From an uncultured Bacteroidales bacterium (GTDB lineage: Bacteria; Bacteroidota; Bacteroidia; Bacteroidales; UBA932), in NCBI GenBank assembly GCA_944323445.1, contig CALUSM010000029.1, forward strand, positions 1 through 33,405: a DNA stretch of 33,405 nt, read 5' to 3'. Of the stretch, positions 8,546-16,731 are shown piece after piece. Numbering within the stretch: the stretch's first letter is position 1; each line of letters opens with the position of its first letter. A program made the position numbers and the translations under genes. Below the pieces are notes generated by a model that saw only the letters and a list, made by a program, of their open reading frames with translations, was not told the DNA's origin and made no database searches.

Positions 8546-9173
8546 CCGTCCGGTCTGTGCGGTGCTTTCCACGGCCTACCTTCCCCCGGTGGAGTATTTT
8601 ATGGCGGCGGTCATGACAGGCAGGCTACTGATAGAGGCTCACGAATCCTACGTCAAGCAAAGTTACAGAAACCGTTGCAGGATATATGCCTGCGACGGTG
8701 TTCTGTCTTTGACCGTACCTGTATCCATGCCGGCGGGTTCCCGGGAGGTTTCCGTGGCCTTGGTGGATTATTCCAAGCCATGGCTTCAGCAGCATAAGCG
8801 GGCCATAGTCTCGGCATACAGGACTTCTGCCTTTTTTGAATACTATCAGGATGACATCTTCCCGATACTGGATTCCAGGCCGGTGTGTCTGCTGGACCTC
8901 AATATGGCCCTGACTCTCCGTCTTCTGGACTTGCTGGGCATACGCTGCACTGTGTCGCTGACCGAAGAGTACCGTCAGTCCTATGGCCCTGAATTTCTGG
9001 ATCTCAGGGATGAAATTCATCCTAAAAAAGCGGTCTCTGAAATCTTCAGAGACCGCTTCAGTCCGTATTACCAGGTGTTTTCTGCAAAATTCGGATTTAT
9101 CCCGGGGCTCAGTGCCGTGGACCTTCTGTTCAACGAGGGTCCGGATGCTGTATCATATCTCGTGAGACGCTGA
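8538..9173 (+). CDS. WbqC-like family protein
   Basis: 211 residues from the ATG at 8538, which overlaps the lpxA stop; an upstream in-frame ATG at 8493 is less likely. The N-terminus (AVLSTAYLPPVEYFMAAVMT), the early ESYVKQSYRNRCRIYACDG, the central YSKPWLQQHKRAIVSAYRTS and the FEYYQDDIFPIL motif match my memory of the WbqC-like family, often linked to O-antigen or surface polysaccharide loci; its biochemical role is not settled. Its place behind lpxA fits an envelope function. The 3' part of the gene contains a 14-bp perfect inverted repeat (9028-9058) that works as the terminator of the facing operon, so this coding region is under a double constraint. Stop TGA at 9171-9173; the convergent gene ends 3 nt away. 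Confidence 0.75.
   Translation: MTSRPVCAVLSTAYLPPVEYFMAAVMTGRLLIEAHESYVKQSYRNRCRIYACDGVLSLTVPVSMPAGSREVSVALVDYSKPWLQQHKRAIVSAYRTSAFFEYYQDDIFPILDSRPVCLLDLNMALTLRLLDLLGIRCTVSLTEEYRQSYGPEFLDLRDEIHPKKAVSEIFRDRFSPYYQVFSAKFGFIPGLSAVDLLFNEGPDAVSYLVRR
9024..9058 (-). terminator. Terminator of the minus-strand OMP operon, inside wbqC
   Basis: AAGCGGTCTCTGAA (9028-9041) and TTCAGAGACCGCTT (9045-9058) are a perfect 14-bp inverted repeat with a 3-nt loop. On the minus strand the stem is followed directly by TTTTTT, the classic Rho-independent form. It lies about 120 nt past the stop of the minus-strand outer-membrane protein gene. On the plus strand the same bases encode KKAVSEIFRDRF in the WbqC-like protein. 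Confidence 0.85.
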
Positions 9174-9175
9174 CG

Positions 9176-10723
9176 CTAGAATCTCCATCCGAGAGTCAGC
9201 AGTATCTTCCAGTTGAGGCTGTTCTCCGAAGCGATTGGGGCTGTCAGCCCCTCATAGCTGCCGTACAGGGCGAACTCGTTGTTGTTGAAATTGCACTGCT
9301 GCTGGTAGGCCAGGTCCAGGAAAAAGCCTCTGGTATTTCTGTATCCGAGGCCGGCTGAGGCATAGTGGCGGGAGTTGTCATAATCTTTTTCCGAGGAACT
9401 GTAGTAGTTGTAACCCAGGCGGACGGCAAGCTGGCTGTGGGGCCAGATCTCAAGGCCTGCCCTGACATTGTTGACAGCCTGGAAGGATTTGCTGATGAAG
9501 TCGTTTTCATACTGGAATTCGCTGCGGTTGCCTCCGGAAGAGGCCATGGTGATGGTGGAGTAGTCAATCCTCTCGTAGTCTACACCTATGGCCATGAGGG
9601 TGCCCAGGGTATATCCGACACCAAGATTCCATTTGAAAGGGGCGGTGATTCTGTAGGAATAGGATCCGAGGGGAGAGTTTACCGTGCTGTGTCCGTATAC
9701 TGCTGTGTATCCGCTCATCGTCTCCATCCACCCCTCGTTGAGGAACATCCAGTCAGGAGTTGAGACTGAGCCTCCTATCGTCAGTCCTGCTACGGGACGG
9801 ACCAGGAATCCGGCAGAGATGTCCACGCCTACACCTGAGGTGGTCAGCTGGTACTCGCGGGTGAAATCAGTGAACCCTGTCTTGAAGACAGATGGATCGG
9901 CCGCGCGCTCCATGATGTATGTGTATTCGTTCATCCAGATGCTCTGGAGGGTCACGCTGACTCCGAAGAAGAAGATGTTGTCCACATTGCCCGAGGCATT
10001 GATGACGATGTCCTGTATGTAGCCGGTCTTTTCACGGTAGTAGTCCTGGACGAGGGTGCCCGGTACGAAGAATCCGTCTGCACTGATGTTCTCGGTGGCG
10101 CCGATGTATGTGCTGGGTAAGCCGACAAGGGTGTCTATCATGCCGGTGTTCCATGCCAATACCTGGCTCCACGAAGCATCACGGTAGAAAGGGCGGTCGT
10201 CGTAGTCGTCCTGCATGCTCAGCTGGCTGCCGGGAATGTCTGGCATGGTGGCCGCAAGGTATCCCAGGTAGCTGGAGTTCTTCTGTATGCCGCTTCCGGA
10301 GCTGCGGTATGCGAAGTTGTTGGTCTGGTTGGCAGTGATTGCCAGGTTGAAGTTGAGAAGGCCGCGGGTCCTGCCTGTCTCGAATGTTCCGGCCCATCCT
10401 ACGTTGGAGAGGGCAAAGCGGCTCTTGCCGGTGCTGGAGACATTGTCCAGAAAGGCCGAGTGGCTCAGGCTGTTGTATACCGAAGGGGTGAGGGTGAACT
10501 CATAGTAGCGGTATACTCCGGAAGCCGCGGGGTTGTAGGAGAGAGCTCCCAGGTCTCCTCCCAGGGCGGTCATGGCGTTGCCCATGGCCAGGCTCCTTGC
10601 CGTACCGTCGTAGTACTGGCTGGAGAGCAGGAGTGCATTGTGGGTGTAGTCCGGGGTGAGCTGGGCGTAAGCCTGTACTGCCCCCATTATCATGACGGAT
10701 GTCAAGAGTATTTTTCTGAACAT
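9176..10723 (-). CDS. OmpP1/FadL-like outer-membrane protein
   Basis: 515 residues with a Sec signal peptide (MFRKILLTSVMIMGAVQAYA, cut before Gln). The mature start has GTARSLAMGNAMTALGGDLG followed by SYNPAASG, the NPA motif typical of FadL/OmpP1-type beta barrels. The rest alternates aromatic and polar residues as in beta strands, and the chain ends with LLTLGWRF, an aromatic C-terminus as expected for a Bam substrate. It probably forms an outer-membrane channel for a hydrophobic compound; the substrate is unknown. It lies 24 nt downstream of the Trp/Tyr-rich lipoprotein gene on the same strand, so the two are likely cotranscribed, and it ends 2 nt from the convergent wbqC. Confidence 0.85.
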   Translation of the reverse strand: MFRKILLTSVMIMGAVQAYAQLTPDYTHNALLLSSQYYDGTARSLAMGNAMTALGGDLGALSYNPAASGVYRYYEFTLTPSVYNSLSHSAFLDNVSSTGKSRFALSNVGWAGTFETGRTRGLLNFNLAITANQTNNFAYRSSGSGIQKNSSYLGYLAATMPDIPGSQLSMQDDYDDRPFYRDASWSQVLAWNTGMIDTLVGLPSTYIGATENISADGFFVPGTLVQDYYREKTGYIQDIVINASGNVDNIFFFGVSVTLQSIWMNEYTYIMERAADPSVFKTGFTDFTREYQLTTSGVGVDISAGFLVRPVAGLTIGGSVSTPDWMFLNEGWMETMSGYTAVYGHSTVNSPLGSYSYRITAPFKWNLGVGYTLGTLMAIGVDYERIDYSTITMASSGGNRSEFQYENDFISKSFQAVNNVRAGLEIWPHSQLAVRLGYNYYSSSEKDYDNSRHYASAGLGYRNTRGFFLDLAYQQQCNFNNNEFALYGSYEGLTAPIASENSLNWKILLTLGWRF

Positions 10724-10747
10724 GGCTGTGTCTGTAATGGAAATGGA

Positions 10748-11995
10748 TTATCTTCTTACTCCGCCGCCGCTTCGGGCTCCTCCTCCGCCGCCATAGGACC
10801 TGCGTCCGGTGCCCATGGACGAGCGGGATACGGTGCCTGTGCTGTAAGAGCGTACGGAACTTCTGTTATTGGTGCTGCTGTTGACGGTAGTGCGTGCGTT
10901 GATTCCGGAGCGGTTGAAGGCGTTGCCGTTGTCTCTCTGGCTCTGGTATCTGGTCTGTAAACCGCTGCTGTAGGATGAGCTGCGGGATTCAAAGGGATTG
11001 CGGAACTCGGCAGATGCAGCGGACGCAGGTCTGCGGAATGTGCCCGTGCCGGCTGATACGGAGCTGCTCTGTGCCGCTCTGCGGAACTGAGTGCCGTTGC
11101 TGAGGCCTCCGCGGCTTACATATCGCTCACCCATATTCACTGCGGATGATGATGCCTGGAATGTTCTGCCACCGCGAACCGTTGAGCCGGAAGCCGTTCT
11201 GTCGGCCGAGGCTGCGACGGAGGAACTGCGTCCCCTTACGATGGACATGGAAGGTGCTGCTGTGCTCTGCCTGCCGCCCGTACGTACTGAGGAACCTCCG
11301 GCGGAGGCCATTCTTCTGCCGCCTTCAGTCATTCCTCCGGCGCGTACAGTCCCGGTGCCGCGCTTGCCGTGGTATGTCGGATGGAATGAGGCGACGGGAT
11401 AGCCCCAGGGCCCGTACCACGGATCATACCAGCCCCAGTAGTCCGGTCCGTACCATCCTGCATACCAGCCTCCCCACGGACCGTACCACGGATCCCATGC
11501 GAAGCCGAAGCCCCAGCCCCATCCGCAGTACCAGGGGTCGTACCATCCGCAGTACCATGGATCGTACCATCCCCAGCGGTGCCATGAGGGTCCGAAGACT
11601 CCCCAGTAACGCCAGTCCCAGTAGGAATAGTAGTTGCGGTAGCCGTAGCCGGGATACCAGTCGTCGAAGTTGAAGTTGATGTTGACCTGTCCAAGTGAGT
11701 CCAGAGAGTTGTCGAACATTAGAGTGTACTGAGTCTCAGGGGTGTAGGGAATGTCCACCGTGCTGTTTGCACCGGCTATGAGTATCGTGTCAGAAAAGCG
11801 TGCGGCCTCCTGCCGGGTGCGGTCTATCAGCTCCCGTACCTGGGCGTCGTCTGCCAGAGCTTCGGCGCGGGCGTCCTTGGAAGGCCTGTAATATATGCCG
11901 TCTTCAAATGCGGAAGATGCATAGTAAGAGGATGTTCCGCAGGAGGTCAACAGGACCGCGGAACAGATCGAAAGTAAAATCAAACTTTTTTTCAT
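10748..11995 (-). CDS. Lipoprotein rich in Trp, Tyr and Gly
   Basis: 415 residues. A lipoprotein signal is clear (MKKSLILLSICSAVLLTSCG; Cys19 is the lipid site). A short folded part follows, then an aromatic block (about residues 115-215) with repeats of YDPWYCGW, WDPWYGPW and YDPWYGPWGYP. The C-terminal half is low-complexity Ser/Arg/Gly/Thr and ends in GGGGGARSGGGVRR. I do not recognise a named family; similar WDPW-rich lipoproteins occur in Bacteroidales without known function. The aromatic repeats suggest an extended, sticky surface segment (inference). A perfect AAGGAGG at 12002-12008 precedes the ATG. It heads an operon with the outer-membrane barrel gene. Confidence 0.85.
   Translation of the reverse strand: MKKSLILLSICSAVLLTSCGTSSYYASSAFEDGIYYRPSKDARAEALADDAQVRELIDRTRQEAARFSDTILIAGANSTVDIPYTPETQYTLMFDNSLDSLGQVNINFNFDDWYPGYGYRNYYSYWDWRYWGVFGPSWHRWGWYDPWYCGWYDPWYCGWGWGFGFAWDPWYGPWGGWYAGWYGPDYWGWYDPWYGPWGYPVASFHPTYHGKRGTGTVRAGGMTEGGRRMASAGGSSVRTGGRQSTAAPSMSIVRGRSSSVAASADRTASGSTVRGGRTFQASSSAVNMGERYVSRGGLSNGTQFRRAAQSSSVSAGTGTFRRPASAASAEFRNPFESRSSSYSSGLQTRYQSQRDNGNAFNRSGINARTTVNSSTNNRSSVRSYSTGTVSRSSMGTGRRSYGGGGGARSGGGVRR
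11523..11570 (-). repeat. 24-bp tandem repeat in the lipoprotein gene
   Basis: Two adjacent 24-bp units (11523-11546 and 11547-11570) differ at two positions and each encodes YDPWYCGW. Weaker, related units extend through about 11400-11600. They suggest growth of the aromatic block by slippage or unequal exchange. Confidence 0.75.
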
Positions 11996-12024
11996 ACCTA
12001 ACCTCCTTTTTAGTCAATAATTAC

Positions 12025-12032
12025 TACTTTTG
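12025..12032 (+). promoter_or_regulatory. -7 box of proS promoter
   Basis: TACTTTTG is a perfect TAnnTTTG box 42 nt before the proS ATG. No TTTG lies at the -33 distance. The divergent lipoprotein gene starts at 11995, so both promoters share the 11996-12074 gap. Confidence 0.55.
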
Positions 12033-12037
12033 CATCA

Positions 12038-12045
12038 CAAATTAA
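12038..12045 (-). promoter_or_regulatory. Possible -7 box of the lipoprotein operon
   Basis: Minus strand TTAATTTG, seven of eight matches to TAnnTTTG, with CTTG (12066-12069) 20 nt upstream as a weak -33 box. It overlaps the proS promoter region. Confidence 0.35.
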
Positions 12046-12074
12046 CAAAAATCATTCCATATAAACAAGACATA

Positions 12075-13553
12075 ATGGCAAAAGAGGTTACTAGCAAAGA
12101 AGAGAATTATTCCCAGTGGTACAACAACCTGGTAGTCAAGGCGGATCTCGCCGAGAACTCAGCCGTCCGCGGCTGCATGGTCATCAAGCCCTACGGCTAT
12201 GCCATCTGGGAGAAGATGCATGAGCAGCTTGACAGGATGTTCAAGGCCACAGGTCATCAGAATGCATATTTCCCCTTATTCATACCCAAATCCTTTCTGA
12301 GCCGCGAGGCCGAGCACGTGGAGGGCTTCGCCAAGGAGTGTGCGGTGGTCACCCATCACCGTCTCATGGCCAATCCGGACGGTCCCGGAGTAGTCGTGGA
12401 TCCGGACGCAAGACTGGAGGAGGAGCTCATCGTGCGCCCCACATCGGAGACCATTATCTGGAACAGTTACAAGAACTGGATCAAGTCCTACCGCGACCTG
12501 CCCATTCTGGTCAACCAGTGGGCCAACGTCGTGCGCTGGGAGATGCGTACCCGTCTCTTCCTGCGTACCGCCGAGTTCCTCTGGCAGGAGGGACACACTG
12601 CCCACGCCACGGCACAGGAGGCGATGGAAGAGGCTGAAAGGATGGTTCATGTCTACGCCGATTTCGCCCGCAACCACATGGCACTGCCGGTGGTGGTGGG
12701 ACACAAGTCCGAGCACGAGCGTTTCGCGGGCGCCCTGGATACCCTCTGCATAGAGGCCATGATGCAGGACGGAAAGGCCCTTCAGGCCGGTACCTCCCAC
12801 TTCCTCGGGCAGAATTTCGCAAAGGCCTTCGACGTCAAGTTCGCTGACAAGGACGGCAAGCTGGACTACGTGTGGGCTACATCCTGGGGTGTGTCCACCC
12901 GTCTGATGGGAGCGCTGATCATGGCCCACGGTGACAACAACGGACTTGTCCTGCCCCCGGCCATCGCCCCGATACAGGTGGTGTTCGTTCCTATATATAA
13001 AGGTCAGGAGGAGCTGGACCGCATGGTGGCTTACATGAAGGAGATAGCCGTCGAGCTGGAGAAAGCCGGCATCTCGACCAAGATAGACGACAGGGACAAT
13101 GTCCGCTCGGGCTTCAAGTTCGCCGAGTGGGAACTCAAGGGTGTGCCCGTCAGGGTGGTGATCGGCCCCCGCGACCTCGAGAGAGGGGAGGTGGAGATCT
13201 GCCGCAGGGATACTCTGGAGAAGTCTGCCGCATCCCGCGAGGGGCTGGCGGAGCATATCAGGGGGCTTCTCGATGAGATTCAGTCCAATATTTACAGCAA
13301 GGCTCTTGCCTTCCGCGACTCCAGGACTGTCAGGGTGGACACCTGGGACGAGTTCAGGGAGCGCATAGAGGAGGGAGGCTTCCTGCTATGTCACTGGGAC
13401 GGTACTTCCGAGACCGAGATGAGGATTCAGGAGGAGACCAAGGCCACTATCAGGTGCATCCCCATAGACAGCTTTGTGTGCGAGGAGGAGGGCAGGTGCA
13501 TATATTCGGGCCGCCCCTCGCACCGGAGAGTGATATTCGCAAGGTCATACTAA
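12075..13553 (+). CDS. proS: Prolyl-tRNA synthetase, eukaryote/archaeal type
   Basis: Class II aminoacyl-tRNA synthetase charging tRNA-Pro. 492 residues from the ATG at 12075 ([20 protein letters not shown]); an in-frame ATG at 12030 overlaps the promoter box and is rejected. Motif 2 is [19 protein letters not shown] followed by GHTAHAT, and motif 3 is [19 protein letters not shown]. The INS editing domain of E. coli-type ProRS is absent, and the C-terminus ends RRVIFARSY after a Cys-containing region, as in the short eukaryote-like class that Bacteroidota use. A partial tRNA-Pro gene sits at the right edge of the same window. The next gene starts 15 nt later. Confidence 0.97.
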   Translation: MAKEVTSKEENYSQWYNNLVVKADLAENSAVRGCMVIKPYGYAIWEKMHEQLDRMFKATGHQNAYFPLFIPKSFLSREAEHVEGFAKECAVVTHHRLMANPDGPGVVVDPDARLEEELIVRPTSETIIWNSYKNWIKSYRDLPILVNQWANVVRWEMRTRLFLRTAEFLWQEGHTAHATAQEAMEEAERMVHVYADFARNHMALPVVVGHKSEHERFAGALDTLCIEAMMQDGKALQAGTSHFLGQNFAKAFDVKFADKDGKLDYVWATSWGVSTRLMGALIMAHGDNNGLVLPPAIAPIQVVFVPIYKGQEELDRMVAYMKEIAVELEKAGISTKIDDRDNVRSGFKFAEWELKGVPVRVVIGPRDLERGEVEICRRDTLEKSAASREGLAEHIRGLLDEIQSNIYSKALAFRDSRTVRVDTWDEFRERIEEGGFLLCHWDGTSETEMRIQEETKATIRCIPIDSFVCEEEGRCIYSGRPSHRRVIFARSY

Positions 13554-13568
13554 CAAAATAGGAATACA

Positions 13569-14285
13569 ATGAACGGTGATGATGCCAGTCCGAGGGAGAA
13601 GATAGTAAGTCTTCTGAATGTCAAGTCTGTAATCAAGTCGCAGATTTTTGACCAATGTCTGGACGTGTTCAGTACGCTTAAGGATGTGCTGAGCGAGATG
13701 AGCAATGACTTGAACGAAATGCTGGAGAACAACGGCTCGCGCCGTGTCCGTCTGGAATACAGGGACAGAGGCAAGTTCGAGGCTGAGCTCAAGTTTGCGG
13801 ATGACGTGCTTATATTCAGTCTTCATACCGATATCTTCGAGTTCGACAGGGATCATCCTGTGTGGAAGAATCCTTATGTACGGAACGAGCCGTACAACAG
13901 TTACTGCGGGGTAATCAACGTCTACAACTTTCTCTACGACTCACTCAAGTACAACCGCAATGATGATCTGGGATACCTGGTGGCCCGTATGTTCATCAAC
14001 CGGGAGAAGGCCTTCTTCGTGGAGGGCAAGCGTCAGACACGTCAGATGACCTCGCTCTTCGGCAAGAGTATTCTGACCAGAGACGACCTGGTGGCATTTG
14101 TCGAGTCGGCGATTCTCTACAGCCTGTCATTCGACCTGCTGGTGCCTCCGTTCGACATGGTAAAGGAGGCTACAGTCGGAGACATGAACACCAAGATAGA
14201 GTCTTCCAGGATGAGGACGGGCAAGAGGATGGGATACAAGTACAATTCTGATGATGTATTGAATACGGGAAACAATGAACAGTAA
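13569..14285 (+). CDS. Conserved protein of unknown function
   Basis: 238 residues, no signal peptide or membrane segment, so probably cytoplasmic. It starts MNGDDASPREKIVSLLNVKS and has a helical N-terminal part with regular heptad-like spacing (KDVLSEMSNDLNEMLE), then a mixed alpha/beta part with YCGVINVYNFLYDSLKYNRN and MFINREKAFFVEGKRQ. I cannot assign it to a named family. It overlaps the start of the DUF3078 gene by 11 nt, which implies translational coupling and perhaps a joint role with that envelope protein. It follows proS by 15 nt. Confidence 0.85.
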   Translation: MNGDDASPREKIVSLLNVKSVIKSQIFDQCLDVFSTLKDVLSEMSNDLNEMLENNGSRRVRLEYRDRGKFEAELKFADDVLIFSLHTDIFEFDRDHPVWKNPYVRNEPYNSYCGVINVYNFLYDSLKYNRNDDLGYLVARMFINREKAFFVEGKRQTRQMTSLFGKSILTRDDLVAFVESAILYSLSFDLLVPPFDMVKEATVGDMNTKIESSRMRTGKRMGYKYNSDDVLNTGNNEQ

Positions 14286-15360
14286 ATTTTTGATATCGGT
14301 GCTGCCCGCCTTGCTCATGACGGTGACGGCAGCCGCCGGCGACATGATGTCGGAAAGGAAAAAGGACAGGAATGATATTGAGTACAAGGAGATAAAGGAG
14401 GTGAGTGTGGATACGGCGGGGATGGATCCGGCGCAGAAAGTGTGTCTGGGCATAGTCTCGGCGATAGATGAGGCGGCCGTGGATACCGCGCGCAGGGAGC
14501 CTCCGAAATACTGGACGAACGGAGTGCTGACCCAGATAGGTTTCTCGCAGGTATCCCTGACCAACTGGGCCGAAGGCGGTTCGGCAAACGTCTCTCTCAA
14601 CGGGCTGATAGACGCCAATGCCAATTATTCCAGGGACAAGATGATCTTCGAGAACCGTCTGAAGCTTTCCTACGGTTTCGTGCAGTCATTTGAGAAGGGG
14701 ACGCCGCTGAACCAGCAGTTCGACAAGAGCGATGACCGCATACAACTGGACAGCAAGTGGGGATGGATGCTCAAGGACAAGCTCTATTTCTCGGCGCTGT
14801 TCAACTTCAGGACGCAGCTGACACCTACCTACGAGTATGTTACGGAGACCGATGAGGCCGGAGAGAGCGTCACGGTCCGCAATGCCCAGTCCCGCTTCAT
14901 GGCTCCAGGCTACATATCTCTCGGTCTCGGTATCAATTACAGACCTTTCAACTTCTTGTCGTTCAACCTTTCGCCCGCGACCGGCAATCTCGTAATCGTC
15001 ACGGACGAAAGCCTGCGTGAGACGTACGGCAACAATCCGGACCAGGCCGTGAGAGCTGAGTTCGGTGCGCAGCTCAAGATGGACATCAACTACTCGTACA
15101 AGATATTCAAGATCAGCTCCGCGCTCACACTGTTCTCCAACTATATCCACAATCCTGAGAATATTCAGGTCTACTGGGATGTGGACGCGTCCCTGGCCCT
15201 GACCAAGATTCTGACCCTCACGCTCAGGACCAATCTCATCTATGATGACAACATCAGGATAGCGGATGCCTACGGAGTCGAGGCTCCGAGGGTGCAGTTC
15301 AAGGAAATTGTGAGTCTTGGACTGACCTGGACACTGGGACAGTATGTAAAACCCGAGTAA
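14275..15360 (+). CDS. DUF3078 family outer-membrane protein
   Basis: 361 residues with a signal peptide (MNSKFLISVLPALLMTVTAAAG). From about residue 75 the DUF3078 signature is clear: YWTNGVLTQIGFSQVSLTNW then AEGGSANVSLNG. The rest is a series of beta strands with alternating aromatics (RLKLSYGFVQSF, LYFSALFNFRTQL, LGLGINYRPFNFLSFNLSP) ending in SLGLTWTLGQYVKPE, so a beta barrel in the outer membrane is likely. Function unknown in the family. Its start lies inside the end of the preceding unknown gene, and tilS begins 2 nt after its stop, so the genes 12075-16721 appear to be one transcript. Confidence 0.88.
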   Translation: MNSKFLISVLPALLMTVTAAAGDMMSERKKDRNDIEYKEIKEVSVDTAGMDPAQKVCLGIVSAIDEAAVDTARREPPKYWTNGVLTQIGFSQVSLTNWAEGGSANVSLNGLIDANANYSRDKMIFENRLKLSYGFVQSFEKGTPLNQQFDKSDDRIQLDSKWGWMLKDKLYFSALFNFRTQLTPTYEYVTETDEAGESVTVRNAQSRFMAPGYISLGLGINYRPFNFLSFNLSPATGNLVIVTDESLRETYGNNPDQAVRAEFGAQLKMDINYSYKIFKISSALTLFSNYIHNPENIQVYWDVDASLALTKILTLTLRTNLIYDDNIRIADAYGVEAPRVQFKEIVSLGLTWTLGQYVKPE

Positions 15361-15362
15361 CG

Positions 15363-16721
15363 ATGGGCATTGAACAGGAGTTCGACTCGGCTCTGATTTC
15401 TCTTTCGGGAGGAACTGTGCAGGGCCGCCGGTATCTGCTTGGAGTGAGCGGCGGTATAGATTCGATGTGTATGGCGGAGCTCTTTCTGCGCTCTGCCCTG
15501 CATCCCCGTTTTGCAGTGGCTCATGTAAATTTCTCACTCCGCGGCAGCGAGAGCGACGGAGACATGGATTCGGTAGTGGAATGGGGACGGGCAAACGGAA
15601 TACAGGTCTATACCAGGGTCTTTGATACCAAGGCATATTCTGCCTGCAGGTCTGTATCCACCCAAATGGCGGCCAGGGAGCTCCGGTACGGATTCTTCGA
15701 GGAACTTATGAAGTCCGAGGGCTTTGACTACCTGTCCATAGCACATAATCTGAATGACAGCATAGAGACTGTATTCCTCAATCTTGTCCGCGGTACGGGA
15801 CTGCGCGGACTGGCCGGGATTCCCGTGTGCAACGGCCGTATCATCCGTCCGCTGATGGAGGTCCCCCGTGCTGATATTGAGGAATATGTGAGGGCTAACG
15901 GCATCTCTTACAGGGATGACCGCACCAACTTCGAGTCACACTATGCCCGTAACCGGGTGAGAAATATTATTTTCCCGGAGTTCCAGAAAATCAATCCGTC
16001 ATTCCTGAATACCGTCCGCCGTGACTCGGAATATTTCCGGGAGGCTTCGGATATAATTGACGGGGTGTATGAGGGAGTCTGTGCGCGGGTCTGCAACTGT
16101 GGGGAGGACGGTGTGCTGACGGTTGATACCAGAGCCCTTCTGCAGGAGGGACATTGTTGCTACTGGTTGAACAGGATCTTACGGGAGTACGGGTTCAACA
16201 GCGGTCAGATCTCGGATATAGGACGCTGCATGACTTCCGGGCAGAGCGGGCGGATTTTCCGTACCGGGACCCATGAGCTGGTATACGGGACGGAGAGGAT
16301 GAGGGTGTATCCGCTCAGGCAGGAGGAAGACACCAGGTTTGTAATTGACGGGCCCGGGGTCTACAATTTCAAAGGAACGCGTTTCCGGATAGATTTTTTC
16401 CCGCGTCCGGCAGGGTTCAGTCCTGTCTCTGACGGTTCTGTGCTGTATTTCTCTGCCGATGGCCTTAAGATGCCCCTGCTGTGCAGGGGATGGATGCCGG
16501 CGGACCGTTTCCGCCCCTTCGGCATGCAGAAAGGCTCCAAAAAGCTCAGCGATTTTTTTACCGACCTTAAGCTGGACCGTGTGCAGAAACTCTCCCAGCC
16601 GATTCTGCTCGATGACGCAGGGCGTATCGTGTGCCTGCCAGGTCTGAGGATAGATGACCGGTTCAGGATAAAGGCCCCGACAACCGTAGTCGCCGGAGCC
16701 TCGATTATTTCCAATAGCTGA
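15363..16721 (+). CDS. tilS: tRNA(Ile)-lysidine synthase
   Basis: Modifies C34 of the CAU-anticodon tRNA-Ile to lysidine, so that it reads AUA. 452 residues. The ATP-binding PP-loop SGGIDS is at residues 29-34, followed by FAVAHVNFSLRGSESDGD and SIAHNLNDSIETVFLNLVRGTGLRGLAGI, hallmark TilS motifs. The C-terminal domain is present (CRGWMPADRFRPFGMQKGSKKLSDFF). Stop codon TGA at 16719-16721, which shows TGA is a normal stop in this genome. It converges on sppA with a 10-nt gap, and I see no terminator hairpin between them. Confidence 0.96.
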   Translation: MGIEQEFDSALISLSGGTVQGRRYLLGVSGGIDSMCMAELFLRSALHPRFAVAHVNFSLRGSESDGDMDSVVEWGRANGIQVYTRVFDTKAYSACRSVSTQMAARELRYGFFEELMKSEGFDYLSIAHNLNDSIETVFLNLVRGTGLRGLAGIPVCNGRIIRPLMEVPRADIEEYVRANGISYRDDRTNFESHYARNRVRNIIFPEFQKINPSFLNTVRRDSEYFREASDIIDGVYEGVCARVCNCGEDGVLTVDTRALLQEGHCCYWLNRILREYGFNSGQISDIGRCMTSGQSGRIFRTGTHELVYGTERMRVYPLRQEEDTRFVIDGPGVYNFKGTRFRIDFFPRPAGFSPVSDGSVLYFSADGLKMPLLCRGWMPADRFRPFGMQKGSKKLSDFFTDLKLDRVQKLSQPILLDDAGRIVCLPGLRIDDRFRIKAPTTVVAGASIISNS

Positions 16722-16731
16722 TTCTCAACCG

